From Streptomyces formicae (GTDB lineage Bacteria > Actinomycetota > Actinomycetes > Streptomycetales > Streptomycetaceae), in assembly GCF_002556545.1 (NCBI RefSeq), contig NZ_CP022685.1:2356001-2420000 (forward strand): DNA of 64,000 bases. Reading direction: 5' to 3'. The stretch's first letter is position 1; each line of letters opens with the position of its first letter. Below the pieces are notes generated by a model. It saw only the letters and a program-made list of their open reading frames with translations. It ran no database searches and was not told the origin of the DNA. Below are positions 55,725 to 63,626 of the stretch, piece after piece. The position numbers and the translations under genes were made by a program.

Positions 55725-56738
55725 ATGCCGACCACCGCACGCGTTCCCTCGGTCCCGCCGCCCGGCGACGCCGACGACCTCCGCGAACGGGCGCGCGGCG
55801 CGCTGCTCGGCCTGGCGGTCGGCGACGCGCTCGGCGCCCCCGCCGAGAACATGAAGCCGTCCGAGATCCGCCGCCGTTGGGGCCGCATCACCGGATACGT
55901 CGCCGAGCACCCGGCGGGCACGGACGACACCGAGTACGCGATCTTCTCCGGGCTGCTGCTCGCCCGGCACGGCTCCGCCCTGACGGTCGCGCACGTCGAG
56001 ACCGCCTGGCACCAGTGGATCGCGGACCTGGACGAAGGCCCGTTCCGCGGCGCGGGGTTCAGCGAGCGCGGCACCCTGGAGAACCTGCGCAGGGGCCTCG
56101 CCGCCCCCATCTCCGCCCAGCACCGGCACGCGTGGAGCGACGGCCTCGCGATGCGGGCCGCGCCCTTCGGCGTCTTCGCGGCGGGCCGCCCGCGCGAGGC
56201 GGCCCGCCTCGTCGCGATCGACGGCTCGGTCAGCCACGACGGCGAGGGCATCTACGGCGGCCAGGCGGTGGCGGCGGGCGTCGCGGCGGCCATGGCGGGC
56301 GCGCGGGTCGACGCCGTGGTGGCGGCGGCGCTCGCCGCGATCCCCGACGACTGCTGGACCTCCCGCTCGCTGCGCCGCGCGGTGGCGGTCGCCGACCGGG
56401 GCGAGCGCGCGGTCCGCTCCGCGGTGGTGATCGGCGGGTACCCCTGGACCGACCTCGCCCCCGAGGCGGTGGGCCTCGCCTTCGGGGCGTACGCGGCGGC
56501 GCGCGGCGACTTCGCCGCGGCCGTCCTGACCGCGGTCAACATGGGCCGCGACGCGGACACGACGGCGGCGGTGGCGGGCGCGCTCTCCGGCGCCACGTGC
56601 GGCGCCTCGGCGATCCCCCTCGACTGGTCGGGGGCGATCGGCCCGGCGCGCGGCAGCTGCCTCCCGTCGATGCGCGGCCATCACGTACTGGACATCGCGG
56701 AGTTGCTGACACCGGACTCCGAGGAGGGAGAAGCGTGA
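55725..56738 (+). CDS. ADP-ribosylglycohydrolase-fold protein 1
   Basis: The ATG at 55725 follows AAGGGAGG and gives 337 residues. The ARH (DraG) fold motifs are complete: GDALGAPAEN near 30, GTDDTEYAIF near 67 (the DDT metal-binding acids), GGYPW loops and the C-terminal VNMGRDADTTAAVAGALSG near 285 that supplies the second metal-binding Asp pair. The family hydrolyses ADP-ribose-protein bonds or N-ribosyl bonds of small molecules with a di-Mg2+ centre. It is cytoplasmic and the first gene of the operon. Its TGA overlaps the GTG of the second paralogue. Confidence 0.9.
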   Translation: MPTTARVPSVPPPGDADDLRERARGALLGLAVGDALGAPAENMKPSEIRRRWGRITGYVAEHPAGTDDTEYAIFSGLLLARHGSALTVAHVETAWHQWIADLDEGPFRGAGFSERGTLENLRRGLAAPISAQHRHAWSDGLAMRAAPFGVFAAGRPREAARLVAIDGSVSHDGEGIYGGQAVAAGVAAAMAGARVDAVVAAALAAIPDDCWTSRSLRRAVAVADRGERAVRSAVVIGGYPWTDLAPEAVGLAFGAYAAARGDFAAAVLTAVNMGRDADTTAAVAGALSGATCGASAIPLDWSGAIGPARGSCLPSMRGHHVLDIAELLTPDSEEGEA

Positions 56739-58017
56739 GGACCACTGTGGGCAATCGTGCCGCAGGGCGAGTGGGGTCTCCCCTGGTCGAGCGAAGCCGA
56801 GAGCTTGGGGAAGGGTGGGCGCAGCCCCCGTCGCCGAGCACCGCTCAAGGGGGCACCAGCCAACTCACGGAAGGGCTCCTACTGGGCCTGTCCGCAGGCG
56901 ACGCCGCCGGTTGGCCCGCGGCAAGGCACAGAGCAGCCCGCATGCCCGAGTGGACACGAAGACTCACCCGCGAACTCGACACCTTCGCGGAACAGAACGC
57001 CACCACCACCCTCCCCGTCCCCATCGCCCTGAACCAGCCACCCGAGCCCCTGCGCCTCGGCCCGTCGGACGACGCCGAATGGGCGGCCTTCACCGCCGAG
57101 TCCCTGCTCCGCGCCGCGGACGGCACCCTCGGCACGGCGCTGGGCGCGGACCGCCGCGTACGGGCCACCCTCGACCTCTCCTGGAACACCCTCGCCGCCG
57201 AAGTCTCCGCGGCAGCGGCCCGCGCCCCCGAGGTCGAATCGGCGGTGCTCCCGCTGCGCGCCCGCATCTCCGTGCGGGCGGGCCTCGGCAACCTCGCGCG
57301 GGCCTGCGCCCGCCCGCCACCGGCCACGACAACCCGCACTACTTCGACGACGCCGCCTGTGTACGCGCCTGCGTGCTGGCCCTCGTCCACCCGGGACGAC
57401 CCGAACAGGCCGCCGCCCTCGCGGAGTTCGACGCCCGCTACACCCAGGACGGGGACGGGGTGCACGGCGCCCGCGCGATGGCGGCGGCGATCGCGGCCGC
57501 GCTCGGCGGTGCCGACGTCGACACCGCGGTGGACAGCGCGCTCGAACAGCTCCCCGAGCACACGGAGATCGGCCGCAACGCCCGCCACGCCGTCAAGCTC
57601 GCCCGCGCCGAGGCCACCCAGGACGACGGCGGCGCCTTCGCCCTCGTACCGCTCCTCGAACATCAGATCGTCGACCACGTCTACAGCTACGGCATCGCCG
57701 CCGCCGAGACCGTCCCCGTCGCCCTCGCCCTGACCACCGCGGCACGCGGCCGCATCCACGAGGCGGTGCCCGCCGCCGCGTGCCTGTCCCGCGTCGCCGA
57801 CTCCGCGCCCGCCCTCGCCGGGGCGCTGACCGGCACGCTCGGCACGGCCGCCGCGATCCCCGAGAGCTGGCGTGCCGCCTGCCGCACCCTGTCCGGCTGC
57901 GCGCTCCCCCACCTCGTGGGCACCGACCTGGTGGAACTCGCCGGACAGTTGAGCCGCGCGGAACCCACGGAACCGACCACTCCAGATGGACAATTCCGAC
58001 ATGACGCCCACACCTAG
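56735..58017 (+). pseudogene. ADP-ribosylglycohydrolase-fold protein 2, frameshifted, degenerate metal site
   Basis: Read as one gene from the GTG at 56735 (GTGA overlap), it needs one extra G in the G-run at 57300-57302. Before the run, frame 1 carries LLLGLSAGDAAGW and DDAEWAAFTAESLL. After it, frame 2 carries GLRPPATGHDNPHYFDDAACVRA to DGQFRHDAHT, as in intact relatives. The corrected protein would be about 427 residues. In the C-terminal metal motif, SRVADSAPALAGAL stands where GRDADTxAAIAGAL is expected, so even a repaired protein may be inactive. As it stands, frame 1 would run on to 57733 (332 residues, about 143 foreign). Its N-terminus also includes the dispersed repeat copy C. Confidence 0.75.
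56746..56838 (+). repeat. ~90-bp dispersed repeat, copy C (inside coding sequence)
   Basis: This copy has TGTGGGCA, the core CTCCCCTGGTCGAGCGAAGC and the tail GGGTGGGCGCAG. It lies in the first 30 codons of the second ARH paralogue and translates without stops as AAGRVGSPLVERSRELGEGW. Confidence 0.85.
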
Positions 58018-59209
58018 CACTCCGGCATCCAGCGCCCCGGGACCCGGCGCTCCGACGCCCGGCAGCCCGGATCTGGCGGACCGCATCACCGGCAGCCTCG
58101 TCGGAGCGGCGGTCGGCGACGCGCTCGGCGGTCCCGTCGAGGGGTACGCCCCCGAGCAGATCGCCGAGCGGCACGGCGGCCGCGTCCGGGGCGTCGTCGG
58201 CCCCTGGAACGGCGACCGGTGGCGCACCGCACGGCCCATCGCGCCGTACCACAAGGGCGACGGCCACGTCACCGACGACACCTTGATGACGCACGCCCTC
58301 GTCCGCGTCTACGACACCGTCCGCGATCACCTCGACGCGTACGCGGTCGCCGACCACCTGGTCCCCGACCTGATGACGACGCCCCGCTGGATCCCCGAAC
58401 TGGAGGCCGAGGCGATCCCCCTGCACCGGATCTTCCTCGCCGAGAAGTGGCTCGCCGCCCGGCTCCACTACGGCCACGTCGACCCGCGCGAGGCGGGCAC
58501 CGGCAACATCGTCAACTGCGGTGCGGCGATGTACATGGCGCCGGTCGGCCTGGTCAACGCGGCGAACCCGGCGGCCGCCTACGCCGAGGCGCTCGACGTC
58601 GCGGGCGCCCACCAGTCGTCGTACGGCCGCGAGGCGGCGGGCGTCTTCGCGGCGGCGGTCGCGGCGGCCTGCGCGCCGGGCGCGACCCCGGACTCGGTGA
58701 TCGGCACCTGCCTGGACCTGGCGAAGGACGGGACGCGCGCGGCGATCGAGGCGGTGGCCGAAGCGGCGGCGCCGCACCGCGACTTCGAGACGGCGCTGGC
58801 CCCGCTGCGCGCGGCGGTCGCCCCGTTCGACACCGTCGGCCCCGACTACCGCGCCCCCTCCCTCGGCGCCCGCCGCCCCTCCCGGCTGCACTCCATCGAG
58901 GAACTCCCCATCGCCCTCGGCATGCTCCTGGTCGGCGAGGGCGACTACCGCCGCACGGTCCTCGGCTCGGTCAACTACGGCAGGGACTGCGACTCCATCG
59001 CGACGATGAGCGGCGGACTCGTGGGCGCCCTGCGCGGCGAGGCGGCAATCCCGCGCGAGTGGTCCAAGACGGTGTCCGAGGCGAGCCGCCTCGACCTGCA
59101 CGCCCCGGCGCGAGTCCTCACGGACGTGGCGCGCGAAGTCTTCACCCGCGACGTACGTCACCGCCGCGCCCACGAATCCGCCTTCGCGTCGCTCACGGCC
59201 GCCCGGTGA
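57986..59209 (+). CDS. ADP-ribosylglycohydrolase-fold protein 3
   Basis: The 407-residue protein (or 402 from the ATG at 58001) starts within the end of the previous gene, overlapping by 32 bp. After a Pro/Ser/Gly-rich N-terminal tail (about 1-30) come GDALGGPVEGY, HVTDDTLMTHALV (metal acids) and the C-terminal NYGRDCDSIATMSGGLVGAL. An insert HQSSYGREAAGVFAAAVAAAC near 210 differs from paralogue 1. All metal-ligand positions look intact. It is a predicted N-glycosidic hydrolase of ADP-ribosyl or riboside type. Its TGA overlaps the GTG of paralogue 4. Confidence 0.9.
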   Translation: MDNSDMTPTPSTPASSAPGPGAPTPGSPDLADRITGSLVGAAVGDALGGPVEGYAPEQIAERHGGRVRGVVGPWNGDRWRTARPIAPYHKGDGHVTDDTLMTHALVRVYDTVRDHLDAYAVADHLVPDLMTTPRWIPELEAEAIPLHRIFLAEKWLAARLHYGHVDPREAGTGNIVNCGAAMYMAPVGLVNAANPAAAYAEALDVAGAHQSSYGREAAGVFAAAVAAACAPGATPDSVIGTCLDLAKDGTRAAIEAVAEAAAPHRDFETALAPLRAAVAPFDTVGPDYRAPSLGARRPSRLHSIEELPIALGMLLVGEGDYRRTVLGSVNYGRDCDSIATMSGGLVGALRGEAAIPREWSKTVSEASRLDLHAPARVLTDVAREVFTRDVRHRRAHESAFASLTAAR

Positions 59210-60594
59210 TCCGCCTGACCTGGGTCCAGCCGGAGGACCTGATCGGCCACGAGCTCCGACAGGCGGAACTGGAGGGCCGTGACGTCGCATCGGTACGTTC
59301 GCGCTGGCTGACGGCGGGCGGCCACGAGGCACCTGCTCGCGCGGGCGCGTCCCCTGGTCCGACCCCGGCCCACCTCAGAGCCCTGGCGGAACAACTCCTG
59401 GACGAACTGGCGGCGGCTGCCCCGTTGTGGGCAGGCGGGCCGCAGGGCGAGTGGGGTCTCCCCTGCTCGAGCGAAGCCGAGAGCTTGGGGAAGGGTGGGC
59501 ACAACGCCCCGTCGCCGAGTGCCGATACGACGACACAGGAGCTGCTCCCACGCCTCCACGCAGCCTGGCTGGGCAGAGCAGCCGGATGCCTCCTGGGCAA
59601 GCCGGTCGAGAAGCTCCCCCTGGACGGCATCAGAAGCCTCGCCAAGGCCACAGGCAACTGGCCCTTGCGCACATGGTTCACGGAAAGAGGCGTCCCACCC
59701 GCACTGAGGGCCACGTACCCCTGGAACAAGCGCTCCGCAAAGACCTCCCTCGCCGAGAACATCGACGGCATGCCGGAGGACGACGACCTCAACTACCCCC
59801 TCCTCAACCTCATCCTCCTCCAGCGCCACGGAAAGACCTTCACCACCACGGACGTGGCACGGCTCTGGCTGGACGAACTCCCCGCGGGCCGCACCTTCAC
59901 CGCCGAACGCGTCGCGTACCGCAACCTCCTCACCGGCATCGAGCCCCCGCGCACCGCCACCCACCGCAACCCGTTCCGCGAGTGGATCGGCGCCCTGATC
60001 CGCGCCGACGTGCACGGCTGGACCAACCCCGGCGACCCGGCCGCGGCCGCCGCACAGGCCCACCGCGACGCGACCCTGACCCACACGGCGAACGGCGTCC
60101 ACGGCGCGGAGTTCGCCGCGGCCACCATCGCCGAGGCGGCGGCAGGACGCGGCGACGTGCACCACTGCCTGCGGGCCGGGCTCTCCGTCGTACCGCCCCG
60201 GTCGCGGCTCGCCCTCGCCGTCCGGCACGGGATCCAACTGGCCGAGGAGGAGCGGGACTTCGACCGCGTGGTCGACCGGCTGCACGCCGCCCACGCCGAC
60301 CACCACTGGGTCCACGTCATCCCCAACGCCGCCCTGCTCGCCGCCGCCCTCACCCACGCCGACGGCGACTTCACCGGCTCCCTCACCCGCGCGGTCTCCG
60401 GCGGCTGGGACACCGACTCCAACGGCGCGACCGCGGGGTCCGTCGCGGGCCTGCTCGCCGGTCGCCCGGACAGGATCCCGGACCACTGGACGGCCCCGCT
60501 CAAGAACCGACTCGCCACGTCCATCGGCGACTTCGACGGCATCGGCTTCGACACCCTCGCAGAACTCACCGCCCGGGAGGCGCACCGCTCATGA
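59206..60594 (+). CDS. ADP-ribosylglycohydrolase-fold protein 4 with N-terminal extra region
   Basis: The GTG at 59206 overlaps the previous stop (GTGA) and gives 462 residues. About 75 residues of an uncharacterised N-terminal domain (IRLTWVQPEDLIGHELRQAE...) are followed by a linker with the in-frame dispersed repeat copy D. The ARH core then runs from about 112: GCLLGKPVEKLP, EDDDLNYPLLNLI, VHGAEFAAATIAEAAAG and the intact metal motif SGGWDTDSNGATAGSVAGL. The GWDTDSN form differs from the GRDADT of paralogue 1, so the four paralogues belong to separate subgroups. The ATG of ribokinase overlaps its stop. Confidence 0.9.
   Translation: MIRLTWVQPEDLIGHELRQAELEGRDVASVRSRWLTAGGHEAPARAGASPGPTPAHLRALAEQLLDELAAAAPLWAGGPQGEWGLPCSSEAESLGKGGHNAPSPSADTTTQELLPRLHAAWLGRAAGCLLGKPVEKLPLDGIRSLAKATGNWPLRTWFTERGVPPALRATYPWNKRSAKTSLAENIDGMPEDDDLNYPLLNLILLQRHGKTFTTTDVARLWLDELPAGRTFTAERVAYRNLLTGIEPPRTATHRNPFREWIGALIRADVHGWTNPGDPAAAAAQAHRDATLTHTANGVHGAEFAAATIAEAAAGRGDVHHCLRAGLSVVPPRSRLALAVRHGIQLAEEERDFDRVVDRLHAAHADHHWVHVIPNAALLAAALTHADGDFTGSLTRAVSGGWDTDSNGATAGSVAGLLAGRPDRIPDHWTAPLKNRLATSIGDFDGIGFDTLAELTAREAHRS
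59426..59520 (+). repeat. ~90-bp dispersed repeat, copy D (inside coding sequence)
   Basis: This copy has the same sequence as copy C with few changes, core CTCCCCTGCTCGAGCGAAGC, but is read in a different frame (PQGEWGLPCSSEAESLGKGG). It lies in the linker between the N-terminal region and the ARH core of paralogue 4 and has no stop in that frame. Confidence 0.85.
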
Positions 60595-61502
60595 CCCCCA
60601 CGCCCCACATCGCCGTCCTCGGCAGCGCCAACATGGACCTCGTCGCGTACGTCGCGAAGGCCCCGCAGCGCGGCGAGACCGTGACGGGACGCGAGTTCCG
60701 CACGGTCCCCGGCGGCAAGGGCGCCAACCAGGCCGTCGCCGCGGCCCGCGCGGGCGCCACCGTCTCCATGATCGGTGCGGTCGGCACCGACGCCCACGGC
60801 ACCCGGCTCCGGTCGGCGCTCGAACACTCCGGCGTCGACACCGACCTGCTGCGCACCGTCGAGACGGCGACCGGCACCGCGCACATCGTGGTCGACGACG
60901 ACGGAGGCAACTCGATCGTCGTCATCCCCGGCGCCAACGGCACGCTGACCGCGCTCGCCCCCGGCGACGAGGGCCTGATCGCCTCGGCCGACGCACTCCT
61001 TCTCCAACTGGAGGTCCCGCTCGACGGCGTCCTCGCCGCCGCGCAGGCCGCCCGACGGCACGGCGTACGCACGGTGCTCACCCCGGCCCCCGCGCAGCCC
61101 CTGCCGCCCGAACTCCTCGCGGCCACCGACCTGTTGCTGCCCAACGAGCACGAGGCGGCCGCGCTCACCGGCATCGCCGACGACCCGCGTGCGGCGGCCG
61201 GGGCGCTCCTCTCCCAGGTCCCCGAGGTCGTGATCACCCTGGGTTCGCGGGGCAGTCTGTACGCGGCCCGTGGCGCCGATCCCGTCGTGGTGCCCGCGCG
61301 CCGGGTCACCGCGGTCGACACGACGGGCGCGGGCGACACCTTCGCGGGCACCCTCGCCGTGGCGCTCGCCGAGGGCAACTCCGTTGCCGACGCGCTCGGT
61401 TGGGCCTCGGCGGCGGCCGCGCTCTCCGTCCAGCGGACCGGCGCGTCGGCCTCCATGCCGTACCGCTCGGAGATCGACGGCGAGGCGCAGGTCGCCTCAT
61501 GA
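60591..61502 (+). CDS. rbsK: ribokinase
   Basis: The 303-residue PfkB-family kinase carries the N-terminal ribose motif NMDLVAYVAKAPQRGETV (residues 14-31), the GGKGANQAVAAARAGA motif near 40-55 and the C-terminal catalytic DTTGAGDTFAGTLAVALAEG near 240-260 with the base Asp. It phosphorylates ribose to ribose 5-phosphate in the cytoplasm. Its ATG overlaps the stop of ARH paralogue 4, so ribose released by the ARH enzymes could go directly to the pentose-phosphate pool. No ribose transporter or RbsD is in the window. The downstream CoA-transferase ATG overlaps its TGA. Confidence 0.92.
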   Translation: MTPTPHIAVLGSANMDLVAYVAKAPQRGETVTGREFRTVPGGKGANQAVAAARAGATVSMIGAVGTDAHGTRLRSALEHSGVDTDLLRTVETATGTAHIVVDDDGGNSIVVIPGANGTLTALAPGDEGLIASADALLLQLEVPLDGVLAAAQAARRHGVRTVLTPAPAQPLPPELLAATDLLLPNEHEAAALTGIADDPRAAAGALLSQVPEVVITLGSRGSLYAARGADPVVVPARRVTAVDTTGAGDTFAGTLAVALAEGNSVADALGWASAAAALSVQRTGASASMPYRSEIDGEAQVAS

Positions 61503-62686
61503 CGCCTCCGCTGACCGGCCTGCGCGTCCTCGACCTGGCCACCCTCTTCGCGGGGCCGCTCGCCGCCACGATGCTCGGCGACTTCGGCGCGGAGGTCATC
61601 AAGGTCGAGCACCCCACCCGTCCCGACCCCTCGCGCGGCCACGGCCCCTCCAAGGACGGCGTCGGCCTGTGGTGGAAGCTGCTCGGCCGCAACAAGCGCA
61701 CGATGACGCTCGACCTGTCGTCGCCCGGCGGCCGCGACACGCTGCTCCGCCTGGCCGCCACCGCCGACGTCGTCGTCGAGAACTTCCGCCCCGGCACCCT
61801 GGAGAAGTGGGACCTGGGCTGGCCCGAACTGAGCGCGGCCAACCCCCGTCTGGTCCTCGCCCGCGTCACCGGCTTCGGCCAGTTCGGCCCGTACGCGCAC
61901 CGCCCCGGCTTCGGCACGCTCGCGGAGGCGATGAGCGGTTTCGCCGCGATCACCGGCGATCCCGAAGGCCCGCCGACGCTCCCGCCGTTCGGGCTCGCCG
62001 ACGCGATCGCGGGCCTCGCGACGGCGTACGCGGTGATGACGGCGCTCGCGGGGCGCGACCGCACGGGCCGCGGCCAGGTCGTCGACATGGCGATCATCGA
62101 GCCGATCCTCACGGTCCTCGGCCCCCAGCCGCTCTGGTACGACCAGTTGGGCCACGTACAGCCCCGCACCGGCAACCGCTCCGCCAACAACGCGCCCCGC
62201 AACACCTACCGCACGGCGGACGGCGGTTGGGTCGCCGTCTCCACCTCGGCCCAGTCCGTCGCGGAGCGCGTCATGCGTCTGGTCGGCCGCCCCGAACTGA
62301 TCGCCGAACCGTGGTTCGCTTCGGGCGCCGACCGCGCGCGGCACGCGGACGTCCTCGACGAGGCCGTGGGCTCCTGGATCGCCCGCCGCACCCGCGCCGA
62401 GGTGATCGACGCCTTCGAGAAGGCCGAGGCGGCGGTCGCCCCCGTCCAGGACGTACGCGATGTCATGACAGACCCCCAGTACGCGGCCCTGGACACGATC
62501 ACCACGGTCCAGGACCCCGAACTCGGCCCCCTGCGCATGCAGAACGTCCTCTTCCGCCTCTCCGAGACCCCCGGCGCGATCACCTGGGCGGGCCGCCCGC
62601 ACGGCGCGGACACGGACGCGGTCCTCACCGAGCTCGGCCTGACGGAACGGGAGATCACCACGCTGCGCAAGGAGGGCGCCCTGTGA
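61499..62686 (+). CDS. CaiB/BaiF-type (family III) CoA-transferase
   Basis: The 395-residue protein belongs to the family III CoA-transferases, with GLRVLDLATLFAGPLAATMLGDFGAEVIK at residues 6-34 (in several motifs), NKRTMTLDLSSPGGRDTL near 64 and the catalytic Asp in GQVVDMAIIEPIL near 193. Members swap CoA between carboxylic acids, for instance formyl-CoA/oxalate, succinyl-CoA/mesaconate or malate. The gene overlaps ribokinase by 4 bp and the CitE-like lyase by 4 bp. The CoA acceptor is not recognisable from sequence. An association with a lyase suggests a C4/C5 dicarboxylate thioester. Confidence 0.9.
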   Translation: MTPPLTGLRVLDLATLFAGPLAATMLGDFGAEVIKVEHPTRPDPSRGHGPSKDGVGLWWKLLGRNKRTMTLDLSSPGGRDTLLRLAATADVVVENFRPGTLEKWDLGWPELSAANPRLVLARVTGFGQFGPYAHRPGFGTLAEAMSGFAAITGDPEGPPTLPPFGLADAIAGLATAYAVMTALAGRDRTGRGQVVDMAIIEPILTVLGPQPLWYDQLGHVQPRTGNRSANNAPRNTYRTADGGWVAVSTSAQSVAERVMRLVGRPELIAEPWFASGADRARHADVLDEAVGSWIARRTRAEVIDAFEKAEAAVAPVQDVRDVMTDPQYAALDTITTVQDPELGPLRMQNVLFRLSETPGAITWAGRPHGADTDAVLTELGLTEREITTLRKEGAL

Positions 62687-63522
62687 CCGCTCCACACCCC
62701 CTGACCTGGCTGTACGTCCCCGGGGACCGTCCCGGTGTGGTGGCCAAGGCGCTCCTCGCGGGCGCCGACGTGGTGATCGTCGACCTGGAGGACGCGGTCG
62801 CCCCCGACCGCAAGGAGTACGCCAGGTCGGCCACCGCCGAACTCCTCGCGGAGCCCCCTCCCGTCCCCGTGCACGTCCGCGTGAACGCCCTGGACGGTCC
62901 GCTCGCCGAGGCCGACCTGCGCGCGATCGCCCCGCTCCCCGGCGTCGCCGGGCTGCGGCTGCCCAAGGTCACCTCGCGCGCCGACGTCATCCGGGTCGCG
63001 GAACGCGCGGCCCCCGCCGACGGCGGCGCCCCCGCCCTCCACGCCCTCATCGAATCGGCGCTCGGCCTGGAGCACGCCTTCGCCATCGCCACCGCGCACC
63101 CCGCCCTGCACGGCCTCTCCATCGGCGAGGCGGACCTCCGCGCCGACCTGGGCGTACGCGAGGAGGTGGGGCTGGACTGGGCGCGCTCGCGCGTGGTGGT
63201 GGCCGCGCGCGCGGCGGGTCTGGCCCCGCCCGCCCAGTCGGTCCACCCGGACATCCGCGACCTCGAAGGGCTCGCCGCGTCCTGCGCCCGGGGCCGCGCG
63301 CTCGGCTTCCTGGGCCGGGCGGCGATCCACCCCCGCCAACTCCCGGTGATCGAACGGGCCTACCTGCCCACTCCCGAGGAGGTCGAACGCGCCGAGGAGA
63401 TCACCAAGGCGGCGACGACGGACGAGGGAGCACTGGCCCTGCCGGACGGCCGCTTCGTGGACAGGGCGGTGGTGGAGGGCGCGCGCCGAACCCTGGCCCT
63501 GTCCCTGTCCCGCAGGGGCTGA
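62683..63522 (+). CDS. CitE-like (HpcH/HpaI) CoA-ester lyase
   Basis: The 279-residue TIM-barrel lyase starts LTWLYVPGDRPGVVAKALLAG with the Arg that contacts CoA, has the Mg2+ site in VVIVDLEDAVAPDRK near 35-50, the Glu in ALIESALGLEHAF near 130 and GRAAIHPRQL near 212. Homologues include citrate lyase beta-subunit-like CitE, L-malyl-CoA and beta-methylmalyl-CoA lyases, which cleave a C-C bond of a 3-hydroxyacyl-CoA. A GTGA overlap with the CoA-transferase implies the two act in sequence: one makes the thioester and the other cleaves it. It ends the operon, followed by a bidirectional terminator. Confidence 0.88.
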   Translation: MTAPHPLTWLYVPGDRPGVVAKALLAGADVVIVDLEDAVAPDRKEYARSATAELLAEPPPVPVHVRVNALDGPLAEADLRAIAPLPGVAGLRLPKVTSRADVIRVAERAAPADGGAPALHALIESALGLEHAFAIATAHPALHGLSIGEADLRADLGVREEVGLDWARSRVVVAARAAGLAPPAQSVHPDIRDLEGLAASCARGRALGFLGRAAIHPRQLPVIERAYLPTPEEVERAEEITKAATTDEGALALPDGRFVDRAVVEGARRTLALSLSRRG

Positions 63523-63565
63523 CCTCTGTTCTGCCGCGACGGCGATCCGCCCCCACCGCCAACGC

Positions 63566-63603
63566 GACGGGGCCGCCGGATCCCATGATCCGGCGGCCCC
63601 GTC
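63566..63603. terminator. bidirectional terminator, lyase gene / lgt
   Basis: A perfect 17-bp stem (GACGGGGCCGCCGGATC at 63566-63582 with 63587-63603) and loop CCAT lie between the convergent lyase and lgt genes. Confidence 0.9.
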
Positions 63604-63626
63604 GACGTACAGACGCTGAGAGAACG

